NCBI GenBank assembly: GCA_964393835.1
Contig: CAYMUN010000007.1
Coordinates: 1 to 55,605, forward strand
Source of the DNA: CAYMUN01 sp964393835
GTDB lineage: Bacteria > Patescibacteriota > Saccharimonadia > Saccharimonadales > UBA4665
Length of the DNA: 55,605 nt
Direction of reading: 5' to 3'
The translations under genes and the position numbers were made by a program. The notes under the pieces were generated by a model, which was not told the DNA's origin, searched no databases, and saw only the letters and a list, made by a program, of their open reading frames with translations. The first letter of the stretch is position 1. Every line of letters starts with the position of its first letter. This document shows, piece after piece, positions 7,760-16,103 of this stretch.

Positions 7760-9946
7760 ATGTCACAGGTTGTTATTGTTTCCAATCGATTGCCGATTAG
7801 CGTCAAAAAAGACGAGAATGGCTTACAGTTTTATCCGAGCGTCGGCGGATTGGCCACTGGCTTGGCTTCATATGTTTCGGACGCTCGCAACCGCTGGATC
7901 GGCTGGCCCGGAATTGCTAGTGACGAGTTGAGCGAAACCGATAAACAAGCGATTATAGCTGAGCTCGCCAAGCATAATTACAGTCCGGTATTTTTGAGCC
8001 AGCGTGAGATTGACGCCTTTTATAACGGTTATAGCAATACGGTGCTCTGGCCTTTGTTTCATAACCTGTCCGGACAAAAGAGCGTCCCGGCGGCCGAGCG
8101 CGAACGCTGGTGGCCAGCTTATCGGAGCGTTAACCAGCAATTCGCCCAAGCCGCTCTAAACATCGTTGAGACTGGTAGCCGGATTTGGGTGCACGATTAC
8201 CAGCTGCTATTGGTACCCGAGCTTCTGCGAGCTGAACGGGCTGACATCACTAGTGGATTTTTTCTGCATATTCCCTTTCCGGATGCTAAAACGTTTGGAC
8301 GCTTGCCGGAATCCAAAAAATTACTCAATGGCATATTGGGAGCTGACGTCGTAGGGTTTCATACTCAGAGCTACGTCAGGAAGTTTATGGAAAATGCCCA
8401 AGCGGCCGGCCTGGCGGCAGATAGCAGTAACTTGATTATTTTATCTGACCACACTGTTCGGGTCGGCGATTTTCCGATGGGCATTGATTATGATAAATAC
8501 GCTGGCGCTAAAAAATCTAAAACTGTTAAGGCTGCCGTTCGCAAGTATCGTAAACGCTATAAAAAATTACGTGTCATTGCTGCTGTCGATCGTCTGGATC
8601 CGACTAAGGGTTTGGTAGAACGACTGGAAGCGTACAGCACGTTTTTGGAACTGCAACCGCGCTTACGTGGCAAGATTGTCTTTAGTATGGTCGCCGCTCC
8701 TTCGCGAACTGACGTACCGGCCTATATTAATTTGTCCCGGCGACTCCAAAAACTGGTCGATGAAATCAATAACATCTACGGTACTGCCAAATGGCAGCCA
8801 GTAGATTACATCAACGAATCAGTGCCATTTGAAGACGTCACCGCCCTGTTTAGCATCGCCGACGTAGCCTTTATAGCGCCACTGCGCGACGGTATGAACC
8901 TGGCTGCTAAAGAATTCATCGCTAGTGCTGACAAAAACGGCGTGCTGATACTCAGCCAGACGGCCGGTGCCGCCCAGGAGTTGCGCGATGCGATCCTGGT
9001 AAATCCTAAAAAACCCGAGGAATTGGTTGATGCCCTACAGCAAGCGCTCACCATGCGCCGCCAAGAGTTACGAGCCCGCTTAAAACGCATGCAGCAGACG
9101 CTGTCTACCAACACCGTCCAAGACTGGGCCCGGGACTTTGTGGAAACATTACAAAAGCCGGTACCGGGCACGCCAATTATTACCCGGGCCCTCAAAGGCA
9201 AATTTGCAACCAACTTGCTCAAACAGTATCGAAACGCCAAAAAACGCCTGCTCTTACTCGACTATGACGGCAGTCTAGTGCCGTTTAGCGAAGATTACCA
9301 CGATGCTAAACCGCCCAAATCGCTACTCAATCTCCTGCTGGCGCTGAGCTCAGACGAATGTAACGATATTGTCCTGATTAGCGGCCGCAGCGCTGAAGAT
9401 TTACAAGCCTGGTTTGGCGATTTGCCGATTAGCCTGGTAGCCGAGCATGGCGCAGCTCTCAAAAAAGCTGGCAATAAATCCTGGCAGACCATCGAAAAAG
9501 TTGATACCGATTGGAAAAAATTGCTGCTGCCGGTGCTCAAAAAATATGCCGCTAAAACACCTAAAGCCCGAGTGGAGGTCAAGCCGCACTCACTGGTCTG
9601 GCACTACCGCGGATCGCCGCCGTACTATGCCGAAAAATACGCTGTCACTATCAAGCGCGTGCTCAAACCAATACTCAAAACCTATGGCCTCGAACTATTA
9701 CAGGGGAATAAAGTCTTAGAAATTAAAAATCCCCACGTTAATAAGGGCATGGCTGCCGGGCGATGGCTGAAACGCAACTATGATTTTATACTGGCGCTCG
9801 GCGATGATCATACCGACGAAGAATTGTTTACCGTCATGCCGGATACTGCCTACAGTATTAAAATTGGTCGCGGTCATACGGGCGCCCGTTTCCGCCTGCC
9901 CTCCTCTGCCGAAACCATTAAACTCCTCAAATCTCTGGCAAAATAG
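7760..9946 (+). CDS. otsAB: Trehalose-6-phosphate synthase/phosphatase fusion
   Basis: A 728-residue bifunctional enzyme making trehalose from UDP- (or other NDP-) glucose and glucose-6-phosphate. Residues 1-470 are a GT20 glycosyltransferase: SNRLPISV at the start, GGLATGL, WVHDYQLLLVP, FFLHIPFPD, DRLDPTKGL and the C-terminal DGMNLAAKEF motif. From about 490 a HAD phosphatase follows, with motif I LLLDYDGSLVPF (Asp near 500), SGRSAEDLQAWF, and GDDHTDEELF. The start at 7760 (MSQVVIVSNRLP) is chosen over an upstream in-frame ATG at 7700 because homology begins there and a TATACT ends 4 nt before it. The 3' end overlaps convergent mutM by 20 bp. Trehalose would protect against osmotic and desiccation stress. 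Confidence 0.93.
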   Translation: MSQVVIVSNRLPISVKKDENGLQFYPSVGGLATGLASYVSDARNRWIGWPGIASDELSETDKQAIIAELAKHNYSPVFLSQREIDAFYNGYSNTVLWPLFHNLSGQKSVPAAERERWWPAYRSVNQQFAQAALNIVETGSRIWVHDYQLLLVPELLRAERADITSGFFLHIPFPDAKTFGRLPESKKLLNGILGADVVGFHTQSYVRKFMENAQAAGLAADSSNLIILSDHTVRVGDFPMGIDYDKYAGAKKSKTVKAAVRKYRKRYKKLRVIAAVDRLDPTKGLVERLEAYSTFLELQPRLRGKIVFSMVAAPSRTDVPAYINLSRRLQKLVDEINNIYGTAKWQPVDYINESVPFEDVTALFSIADVAFIAPLRDGMNLAAKEFIASADKNGVLILSQTAGAAQELRDAILVNPKKPEELVDALQQALTMRRQELRARLKRMQQTLSTNTVQDWARDFVETLQKPVPGTPIITRALKGKFATNLLKQYRNAKKRLLLLDYDGSLVPFSEDYHDAKPPKSLLNLLLALSSDECNDIVLISGRSAEDLQAWFGDLPISLVAEHGAALKKAGNKSWQTIEKVDTDWKKLLLPVLKKYAAKTPKARVEVKPHSLVWHYRGSPPYYAEKYAVTIKRVLKPILKTYGLELLQGNKVLEIKNPHVNKGMAAGRWLKRNYDFILALGDDHTDEELFTVMPDTAYSIKIGRGHTGARFRLPSSAETIKLLKSLAK

Positions 9947-10811
9947 ACGGCTGGCATGTCGGACAAGTATGAGTGCCTCGGCCCGCCACACGAGTTTTGA
10001 TAATAGTAGCGCCGCAACGGGGACAGGCTTGGCCCTCTCGCCGAAAGACCCGGGCAAAACTCATATAACTACCCTTTTTACCCTCGGCATTAACATAATT
10101 TTTATCGGTGGAGCCGCCTTTTTCTATGGCTAGTGCCAACACGAATACTAATTCTTCGTAGAGAGTTTTAAATTGGCGCGGTTTGAGATTTTTAACCAAT
10201 GTAGCGGGATGAATTTTAGCACCCCATAGTGATTCATCAGCATAAATATTACCGATGCCGGCGACAACGGTTTGATCAAGCAGGGCGGCTTTAATAGTAG
10301 TGTTTTTACGCCGCAGCAAACGCCCCTGCAGCTGCTGCCAAGTAAAATCGGCGCTCAAAGGCTCCGGCCCGACTTTTTGAAAGAAATTAAGATTCATGAC
10401 TTCCAGGGTCGGCAACAGGCGCACCCAGCCAAATTTACGCTGGTCATTGAAAAATAACTGGCTACCGTCGGTGAATACTAAGGTTACGCGAGTGGAGCTG
10501 TCGGGTAATTCACTCACCAGCGAAACATTGGGGTGCCCCGCCCCAAAGCTTGCTTTAGGACTACGAAATACCAGCTGGCCAGTCATTTTGAGGTGAATCA
10601 CCAATGAATAATTAGTTGTAAGCTCAATGAGTAAAACTTTTGCGCGGCGTTCGACGCCGCTGATTTTGGCGCCGATCATAAATTGCCGGACATCGGCCGC
10701 GGCATTTGGAAAAGCTTTTGGCCAATCAAAATCGACGGCCGCGATTTCGCGGCCGGGGAGTAGCTGGGCTAGGCCCCGGCGTACAGTTTCGACTTCGGGT
10801 AATTCCGGCAT
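9927..10811 (-). CDS. mutM: Formamidopyrimidine-DNA glycosylase
   Basis: Fpg/MutM excises oxidised purines (8-oxoguanine, FaPy) and cleaves the abasic site. The start MPELPEVETVRRGL carries the catalytic Pro2 and Glu3, which fixes the start at 10811 although the frame is open upstream. LVIHLKMTGQL follows, then the H2TH region (VAGIGNIYADESLW) and a C-terminal four-cysteine zinc finger (CPRCGATIIKT ... HTCPTCQ) with all ligands kept. Length 294. A TATACT -10 (plus 10819-10824) ends 7 nt before the ATG, and the divergent DciA-like promoter starts only 5 bp beyond it. Confidence 0.96.
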   Translation of the reverse strand: MPELPEVETVRRGLAQLLPGREIAAVDFDWPKAFPNAAADVRQFMIGAKISGVERRAKVLLIELTTNYSLVIHLKMTGQLVFRSPKASFGAGHPNVSLVSELPDSSTRVTLVFTDGSQLFFNDQRKFGWVRLLPTLEVMNLNFFQKVGPEPLSADFTWQQLQGRLLRRKNTTIKAALLDQTVVAGIGNIYADESLWGAKIHPATLVKNLKPRQFKTLYEELVFVLALAIEKGGSTDKNYVNAEGKKGSYMSFARVFRREGQACPRCGATIIKTRVAGRGTHTCPTCQPSILPEI

Positions 10812-10818
10812 GCAGTTC

Positions 10819-10835
10819 AGTATAACAAGTATAAT
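10819..10835. promoter_or_regulatory. Back-to-back divergent -10 elements
   Basis: Minus-strand TATACT (10819-10824) serves mutM and plus-strand TATAAT (10830-10835) serves the small gene at 10843. Each ends exactly 7 nt before its ATG, and only 5 bp separate them, so each -35 region must lie within the other gene. Confidence 0.6.
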
Positions 10836-10842
10836 AGGTTGC

Positions 10843-11082
10843 ATGGACAGTCTGCAGAACATTCTCAGTAACAAGGATTTCGACGAACCACCGGAGATGT
10901 CGAGTATCAAAAAATACGTTCAAGACGAGTTTCACCTCAGCGTATCAGTACTCGTGCGGGATAAAGATATCGTAATCGGCGTACCGAGCGCCGCTCTAGC
11001 TAATACCTTACGCTTGCGCGGCCCAGAGATTAAACGCCGTTGCCAGCTTGATAAGCGTTTAACTTTTCGGATCGGTGTTTAG
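10843..11082 (+). CDS. DUF721/DciA-like small protein
   Basis: A 79-residue protein whose core (SVLVRDKDIVIGVPSAALANTLRL, split by a turn, then RGPEIKRRCQLDKRLTFRIG) matches the DUF721/DciA fold, a KH-like domain found in the loader of the replicative helicase DnaB and in small RNA- or DNA-binding proteins. The role in helicase loading is a family-based guess. The frame is open back to 10627, but ATG 10843 is chosen since the -10 TATAAT ends 7 nt before it and the upstream part is antisense to mutM. Its stop overlaps that of the convergent HAD gene by 4 bp. Confidence 0.7.
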   Translation: MDSLQNILSNKDFDEPPEMSSIKKYVQDEFHLSVSVLVRDKDIVIGVPSAALANTLRLRGPEIKRRCQLDKRLTFRIGV

Positions 11083-11654
11083 TCGCCAAGCGCCGCCTCG
11101 ACGCCGGATTTAATTTGGGAAAAGTTTTGGTAACGAATGGCATGTAAGCCAACTTGGCGGGCCGCCGCGCAGTATAGTTCCTTGTCATCGATAAATAGAG
11201 CCTCCTCTGGCTGTACACCGAGTCGCTGGCAAGCCAACCGGTACATGTCAGGCTCGGGTTTGACCATCCCGACTTCGTAAGAAAATACAAAATCATCAAT
11301 CCAGGCTTGCTCGTTAGCATCCAAGAACTGATCGCGGATCCAATTGCTGGCAATATTGCTGAGAATGCCTACTTTAAAACCACGACTGTGCAGCTCACTG
11401 ATGTAGTTCAGGAGTATGGTGTTTTTGGTAAAGTTTTGGTTGACAGCATCATCGAGTTCGATAAAACTGCTGCCCCCGGTAGCTGCCTGGATGCGCTTGG
11501 CACAGTCAGTTTTGGTCATCAGCCCGGCGTTGTAAGCCCGGTGGGCCTGGCGAGCAGCTTCAACATCAGCACCAGCCGGCAGAGCCTCTAGGAACAAATT
11601 CCAAGTATCAGTCGTTAATACCCCGAAACAGTCAAAGATTACGGCTTTAATCAT
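11079..11654 (-). CDS. HAD-superfamily hydrolase (subfamily IA)
   Basis: A 191-residue haloacid-dehalogenase-like phosphatase. Motif I is VIFDCFGVLTT (nucleophile Asp near residue 8, with Phe in place of the second Asp, as in the FDxFGVL subgroup), motif II GILSNIASNW, motif III KPEPDMY and motif IV FIDDKELYC. An alpha-helical cap lies between I and II. The substrate is unknown, probably a small sugar phosphate or nucleotide. TAGAAT ends 6 nt before ATG 11654, predicting a leaderless mRNA. Confidence 0.85.
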   Translation of the reverse strand: MIKAVIFDCFGVLTTDTWNLFLEALPAGADVEAARQAHRAYNAGLMTKTDCAKRIQAATGGSSFIELDDAVNQNFTKNTILLNYISELHSRGFKVGILSNIASNWIRDQFLDANEQAWIDDFVFSYEVGMVKPEPDMYRLACQRLGVQPEEALFIDDKELYCAAARQVGLHAIRYQNFSQIKSGVEAALGD

Positions 11655-11685
11655 AGTCTTATTCTACACCGTAGGATTACCGAGC

Positions 11686-12240
11686 TTATAGCCGGACGTC
11701 TGATATCTGCTTGAGATAATCAGGCACCTGGGCCTGGAAGAGTGCCCGGGTTAGATTGGCGTTGCCAAGGTAGGTCTTTGGGCCACCACAGCTGGTCGAC
11801 CAAAAGCGCTCCAGCGTCCGGTCATCCTGGATAAGTTCGACGATAAACCGGTCGCCCAGTGGGCAGTAGCCACGCTCGTCACTCAGTGCCGGATCGGTGT
11901 TGCCATGGGTGAAGCCAGCATGGGCCAACGCTAGTAAAAAGGTAGTGTAGGCACTCTGGTTATTAGGATAGTTTTGCAGCTTTACAGACTCGCCTTCGTA
12001 GCCGCGCAAGTGTTCAAAGGTAACATTATCACGATTGACGCTAATCTGGATCTGTTCGTGCAATGAGTCGGCGTTAACCGGCCCGTCAATAATAAAACGA
12101 GCCTCGGCTGAAGTAGTAGCATAGCTGTCGAGCGTTTTGCTGGTTACGGGTACCTTTGGTTTGCCGCCACCGCGAAATAGCAGCAGGATCAAGATAATGA
12201 TCAGCCCAATAGCCAGTAAAAAACCTACAAAGTATCGCAT
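11686..12240 (-). CDS. Membrane-anchored orphan protein
   Basis: A 184-residue protein with an N-terminal membrane anchor (residues 3-23, FVGFLLAIGLIIILILLLF) followed by RGGGKPKVP and an exported domain of about 155 residues. That domain has two cysteines (in RGYCPLGDRF and STSCGGPKTYLG) that could form a disulfide. The region ARFIIDGPVNADSLHEQIQI suggests a compact alpha/beta fold. I do not recognise the family; it looks like a lineage-specific surface protein. Start at ATG 12240; no clear Shine-Dalgarno. Confidence 0.65.
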   Translation of the reverse strand: MRYFVGFLLAIGLIIILILLLFRGGGKPKVPVTSKTLDSYATTSAEARFIIDGPVNADSLHEQIQISVNRDNVTFEHLRGYEGESVKLQNYPNNQSAYTTFLLALAHAGFTHGNTDPALSDERGYCPLGDRFIVELIQDDRTLERFWSTSCGGPKTYLGNANLTRALFQAQVPDYLKQISDVRL

Positions 12241-12335
12241 AACGAATATCTCACTAAAGTGATTGAGCTTATATTAACATTATTCCTCAGTTTTTGCAAG
12301 GTTTTTTCATCGGCCATTTCGCTTATACTAGGCCT

Positions 12336-12782
12336 ATGAAGCTGACCCACCAGACCGGAATCGCCACCCTGATACAGTTCATTGCCCTGAGTTTCTTAAA
12401 TATCGCCAACGGCATTAACTCGGTGGCTACGAACTGCCGCAAAGATGGTAGTGATTGCGTTAGTAATTTGCTAGTTTCGATCATCTTTTTTATCCTGATT
12501 ACCCTGTGGTTTGGCAGCATTTGGCTACTTGGCTATTTTGCCCAAAAAAGTCGCAACAAGCGGCTGGCCCAACTGTTGATCTGCGCTGAAGCTTTAATCG
12601 CCCTGGTCGCCGCGTTTAACGCCCGTCATCACATCGATGCTTTGAGCTTGATTACCAGTCTGATCGACCTGGTGCTAGCGCTCTGGATTATTACCCTGGC
12701 TTTCCGCCTGATGCGCTCCGGCGGCAAGCGCATCACCGGCCGCCGGACTCGCAAGCCTGCTAGTCACGTCCGCGCAGGCTGA
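12336..12782 (+). CDS. Four-helix membrane protein, unknown
   Basis: A 148-residue integral membrane protein with about four hydrophobic segments (residues 8-25, 42-63, 73-90 and 98-118) and a strongly basic C-terminus (RSGGKRITGRRTRK). No catalytic motif or family is recognised. The start at 12336 (MKLTHQTG) follows a TATACT (12324-12329) by 6 nt, the leaderless pattern; an earlier in-frame start would overlap the promoter. The last 23 bp overlap the convergent GHKL gene. Confidence 0.65.
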   Translation: MKLTHQTGIATLIQFIALSFLNIANGINSVATNCRKDGSDCVSNLLVSIIFFILITLWFGSIWLLGYFAQKSRNKRLAQLLICAEALIALVAAFNARHHIDALSLITSLIDLVLALWIITLAFRLMRSGGKRITGRRTRKPASHVRAG

Positions 12783-15201
12783 CCACTTCAGCTACTAGAA
12801 TTCGTTCTGTCGTCTTTTCAATGAGCTGCCGTACTCTCTCGCGAGTCAGGCCGTACTGCTGGCCTATCTGATGCAGCGTATGGGGCCGGCTGCCGTCTAG
12901 CCCATAGTACAGCCGAATCATGGCCGCTTCCCGCTCGCCGACATAGGGGACATTACTGGTATCAGCCTTTTGGAGCTTTTCGAGCGTGCTTTCTTTTTTT
13001 TCAATCCGGGGAGTTTCGGCGGTCACAAAGTGATCGTAAAAAGCCGGGCCGTATTCGTGCTTCTTTTGGGCCATATAGAGTAAGACGTCGTAATCGGGAA
13101 ATCGGCGAGGGAGTGTACCGACTTGCAGAGCTTCGGGTATCGTAACCTTGAGGAATTCGGTTAGTAACAGCTCCGCTAAGTAAAGTTGGGCTGTCTGACT
13201 CGATTCGATCGAGGCTTTGGTAGGGTTCTCCCCAAGATACAACTTATTAAGCGGATTGTGCGGGTTTACTAAAATAAAGCCGTGGGTTGCGCTCTCTGGG
13301 TTGATGTCAAAGACTGTTTGTTGTTCGGAGCTAAGCCGGTTGTCAAAGTCCCAGTCCCGAAATTTGCCCGAAGGGTTTTTATGCGGCGGCTCTTTGCGAC
13401 TGACAACGTCGACTTTGGCTTCGGCCATGTATTCCTGATATTGGGCGATGATTTGGGCGGATTCATCAACTTTTTGCGGACTGACGACCACGTCTATCCG
13501 GCCAACGCCATTAGTACTCCAGAGGGTTTTAGGAATCTGCAGCGAGGGGGTGGCAACCGCCACGCTATCGTTGGTTGAAGTGATTGACAGCATCGTGCCG
13601 CGCTTGATTTTTTCCAGATCAACGTAGAGATGTAGCACCGTGTCGTGGCCCTTGAGGGCGGTGACCTGGTTGGGCGCAAACTCCATAGCTTCAGTCGGGA
13701 TAACTATTTGCTCGGGCACAATTGAGATCACGGCAGAGGTGGTAATAGTGCCGAAACGAGCCGTTATGGTATCAGCCGTATTGGCTTTGGGCCCATAGAT
13801 AGTGACCAGCTTGGAAATCACGCGTTCGTCGGTCTTTTCGACCACAAATTCCTTGGGTGAAAACATGGCTTTGCCAGTGGATACGGTCAGCTGGACACGA
13901 CTGCCGGCCGGAAGCTTTTGGGTATCTACCAGCAGCTCAAGACCGTACTTTTTCCCAGCCGTCAGTGTCACCGTATCGCGGACAAATTCGAGCCCGTTTT
14001 TGGGCAACCGCTTTTTGCGGGTCTTGATAGTGCCGCCCCACGATTCTCCAATTAATTGCTCGTGGATTTTATTGAGGGCATCGAAAGCCTTTTTGTGGTT
14101 TTCATTGGTCTTGGCATTGCCGTCGTCGTTGGCTTTACGCTTGGTGTCCTGGCTGATAATCGGATACAGCCAATCTTTCATGACGGATTCAAGCTGCAAA
14201 TAAAAGGCCTGTTTAGTGTTGAAACCGTCCCGCGAGTCCGTCAATAATTCCTCCGGGTGGCTCTTGTCGTTAATCTTATCGAGGATCAGTTGCCGGGCGC
14301 CGGTGATTTTCATTGTGCCGTAGTACCGGTCAGTACCGGGCAAGTTATCGAGACCAAAAAGGGTGAGGTCGTAGACGGCATTCTTTTCGTCATAGATAAG
14401 CAAGCCGTTTTCCCTGTCGTCGCCCATTCTGTCCAAGCCGGTCGGCGATTTATAGAGTTCGGCATCGATCTTAATAGGGTAACCCTCGTAGTTGAAGGTA
14501 ATTTCTTTGTGCTCAATAAATGTACCGGTCGGAGGGGTATAGCTAATATTAGCCGTGCTTTTCTTATTGCCGCTCTTATAGTATTCCAGGGTAATCTTGC
14601 GGTTTTGATCACCAGTGATTAGTCGCAGCATGTAAAAAACACCGAGCTTTTGGGCTAGCTTGGAGAAATCAGGCAACGGCGTCTTTTGGTTGAGCGTAAA
14701 CTCTACGACCGTGCCGTTACCGGGAATGCCCCATAGTTTGCGATAGTGTTCAAGTTTACCGGGGATGTTTTCAACCTTGATATAGGGCCGGTCGTTTTTT
14801 TCGTAAAACCGGCAGATTGAGACTTTGCCGTTTTTTATAGAACCAATGAATGAGTCGGCGTGATAAAACAGCACGTCGGAAATACCTTGGCCGAACAACC
14901 CCCGGACGTTTTCCCCGCTACTGGCACCGCTTTTATCAGCGCCATAGTACTCAAACTTATCTTCGAATTCCGGCGCGCTGATGCCCTCGGCGTAGTCAAT
15001 CAGCTGAATCCGGCGACTTTTTTTGGCATTCACGACTATTTTGATCTCCCCAGTTGCCTGGGGGGAATGCGCCAGGCGCCGGTAGCTGTCGTCAGAATTT
15101 GTTATCGGCTCGGTCAGTGTTTTTAGTAAGCTGTTGCCGATAGCACTCTCCCGCTTGCGTTTAATAAAGCGGGTGGCGAATTTGACTTCAATCTCTTTCA
15201 T
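12760..15201 (-). CDS. GHKL ATPase with Ig-like middle and sigma-70 region 4-like C-terminus
   Basis: An 813-residue multidomain protein. Residues 1-220 form a GHKL (Hsp90/MutL/histidine-kinase-like) ATPase: N-box E31xxxN35SDD, G1 box D69YAEG73 (first Gly replaced by Ala), and a lid G101LFGQG106. Residues about 220-390 look like the transducer-type half. Residues 400-620 are beta-rich with two Ig-like repeats (LTAGKKYGLELLVD..., TALKGHDTVLHLYVD...). Residues 755-805 resemble sigma-70 region 4: EREAAMIRLYYGL, HTLHQIGQQYGLTRERVRQ and a basic end, parallel to this genome's own RpoD (HTLEEVGQEFSVTRERIRQ). There is no histidine-kinase dimerisation domain. It is the last gene of a three-gene operon, 3 nt after the 214-aa gene. 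Such ATPases occur in regulatory and phage-defence proteins; the function here is unknown. Confidence 0.8.
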   Translation of the reverse strand: MKEIEVKFATRFIKRKRESAIGNSLLKTLTEPITNSDDSYRRLAHSPQATGEIKIVVNAKKSRRIQLIDYAEGISAPEFEDKFEYYGADKSGASSGENVRGLFGQGISDVLFYHADSFIGSIKNGKVSICRFYEKNDRPYIKVENIPGKLEHYRKLWGIPGNGTVVEFTLNQKTPLPDFSKLAQKLGVFYMLRLITGDQNRKITLEYYKSGNKKSTANISYTPPTGTFIEHKEITFNYEGYPIKIDAELYKSPTGLDRMGDDRENGLLIYDEKNAVYDLTLFGLDNLPGTDRYYGTMKITGARQLILDKINDKSHPEELLTDSRDGFNTKQAFYLQLESVMKDWLYPIISQDTKRKANDDGNAKTNENHKKAFDALNKIHEQLIGESWGGTIKTRKKRLPKNGLEFVRDTVTLTAGKKYGLELLVDTQKLPAGSRVQLTVSTGKAMFSPKEFVVEKTDERVISKLVTIYGPKANTADTITARFGTITTSAVISIVPEQIVIPTEAMEFAPNQVTALKGHDTVLHLYVDLEKIKRGTMLSITSTNDSVAVATPSLQIPKTLWSTNGVGRIDVVVSPQKVDESAQIIAQYQEYMAEAKVDVVSRKEPPHKNPSGKFRDWDFDNRLSSEQQTVFDINPESATHGFILVNPHNPLNKLYLGENPTKASIESSQTAQLYLAELLLTEFLKVTIPEALQVGTLPRRFPDYDVLLYMAQKKHEYGPAFYDHFVTAETPRIEKKESTLEKLQKADTSNVPYVGEREAAMIRLYYGLDGSRPHTLHQIGQQYGLTRERVRQLIEKTTERILVAEVVSLRGRD

Positions 15202-15204
15202 AGC

Positions 15205-15849
15205 TTAGTCCTTAAACATGTAGATAAATTGGGTCTCCAGCCAATCCAAAAAGGCCTGGCCGTCGCTGCTGTCTGCCGCCCGAGCTGATTGTTTGAGGCT
15301 TTCCAGATGGTTTTTGAGCAAGCGTTTGGGCACGTACGGGCTGGCCCCTAAGAAACTACTGACCTCAAATTCTGAAATCTCTACGCCCTGTTTCCATTTA
15401 CTAAATACCTCAGAGGTGACGACTTCATTGGTATCATCGGTAGTCGAGCGACCGCGTGTCCTGGTTTTTGGCTTTGGTGTCTCACGCTTTTCGGGCTGCT
15501 GCAATCGCGCGGTCACTTGATTAAAAATTTCTTCGCCAGCCGGGCTTAAATGAAACCCGTTTTCGATATTACCGGTAGCCCAGTTTTTCCGTTGTTGGTC
15601 AGTCAGGCGGCGCAAGGCCTTACTAAGCCGGTTGGTGTCCGGATACTCACTAAAGTTAGCCATCGAAAACTTTGCCGGAAACAGCTTAAAAGCCGCGACG
15701 CAGATATAGTCAAAATACAACGGTACTGCGGCTTTTTGCAGGACATGCATGGCGTAAGTTAATAACCTGTCGAGGTCAAAGCTCTCGTACGCCTGTTCGT
15801 TAAACGCCCGTAGTGCGCTGAGTTTTGAGCGATAGTCGTCGGCTGTCAT
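15205..15849 (-). CDS. Operon partner of the GHKL-sigma4 protein, unknown
   Basis: A 214-residue soluble protein. Residues 1-110 are helical and could be a winged-helix-like module (LDRLLTYAMHVLQ, YICVAAFKLFP, LSKALRRLTDQQRKNWA, FHLSPAGEEIFNQV); residues 115-140 are a basic, probably disordered linker (KPKTRTRGRSTTDD); residues 140-214 are again helical (SFLGASPYVPKRLLKNHLESL). No family is recognised. Its ATG overlaps the stop of the 75-aa gene in an ATGA, and the GHKL gene follows by 3 nt, so all three are coupled and probably act together. Confidence 0.7.
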   Translation of the reverse strand: MTADDYRSKLSALRAFNEQAYESFDLDRLLTYAMHVLQKAAVPLYFDYICVAAFKLFPAKFSMANFSEYPDTNRLSKALRRLTDQQRKNWATGNIENGFHLSPAGEEIFNQVTARLQQPEKRETPKPKTRTRGRSTTDDTNEVVTSEVFSKWKQGVEISEFEVSSFLGASPYVPKRLLKNHLESLKQSARAADSSDGQAFLDWLETQFIYMFKD

Positions 15850-16073
15850 AACCGGAACTCCTGCCCTACGCGATCAGTGTTGCGAAACTGCGCCTTGGTT
15901 TCTTTTAGCTTTTTCTCCAATTCTGAAAAAATCTTGTTCACCTCCTCTTGGGTGTAGCTATACGAGCTGGTGTTCGAGCAATTCCCCAAGATTTGGATTG
16001 ACTTCAAGATGTTTGTTGTCCTTTGCGAAGCCAGGCGCCGAAACCGAGCTCGTTTTTCATCATAATTAACCAT
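15846..16073 (-). CDS. Small helical protein leading the GHKL operon
   Basis: A 75-residue highly charged protein: basic N-terminal helix (DEKRARFRRLASQRTTNILKS), a central ILGNCSNTSSYSYTQEEV turn, and a second helix (IFSELEKKLKETKAQF). The LGN.SN...Y.Y...V..IF pattern looks conserved, and I have the impression of similar small proteins in bacterial accessory regions, but I cannot name a family. It has the best translation signal of the region (AAGGAGA 5 nt before ATG 16073) and the operon promoter. It is a candidate antitoxin-like, sensor or DNA-binding component; no HTH is evident. Confidence 0.7.
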   Translation of the reverse strand: MVNYDEKRARFRRLASQRTTNILKSIQILGNCSNTSSYSYTQEEVNKIFSELEKKLKETKAQFRNTDRVGQEFRL

Positions 16074-16103
16074 TTTTTCTCCTTAATAAAGATTATATTA
16101 AAC

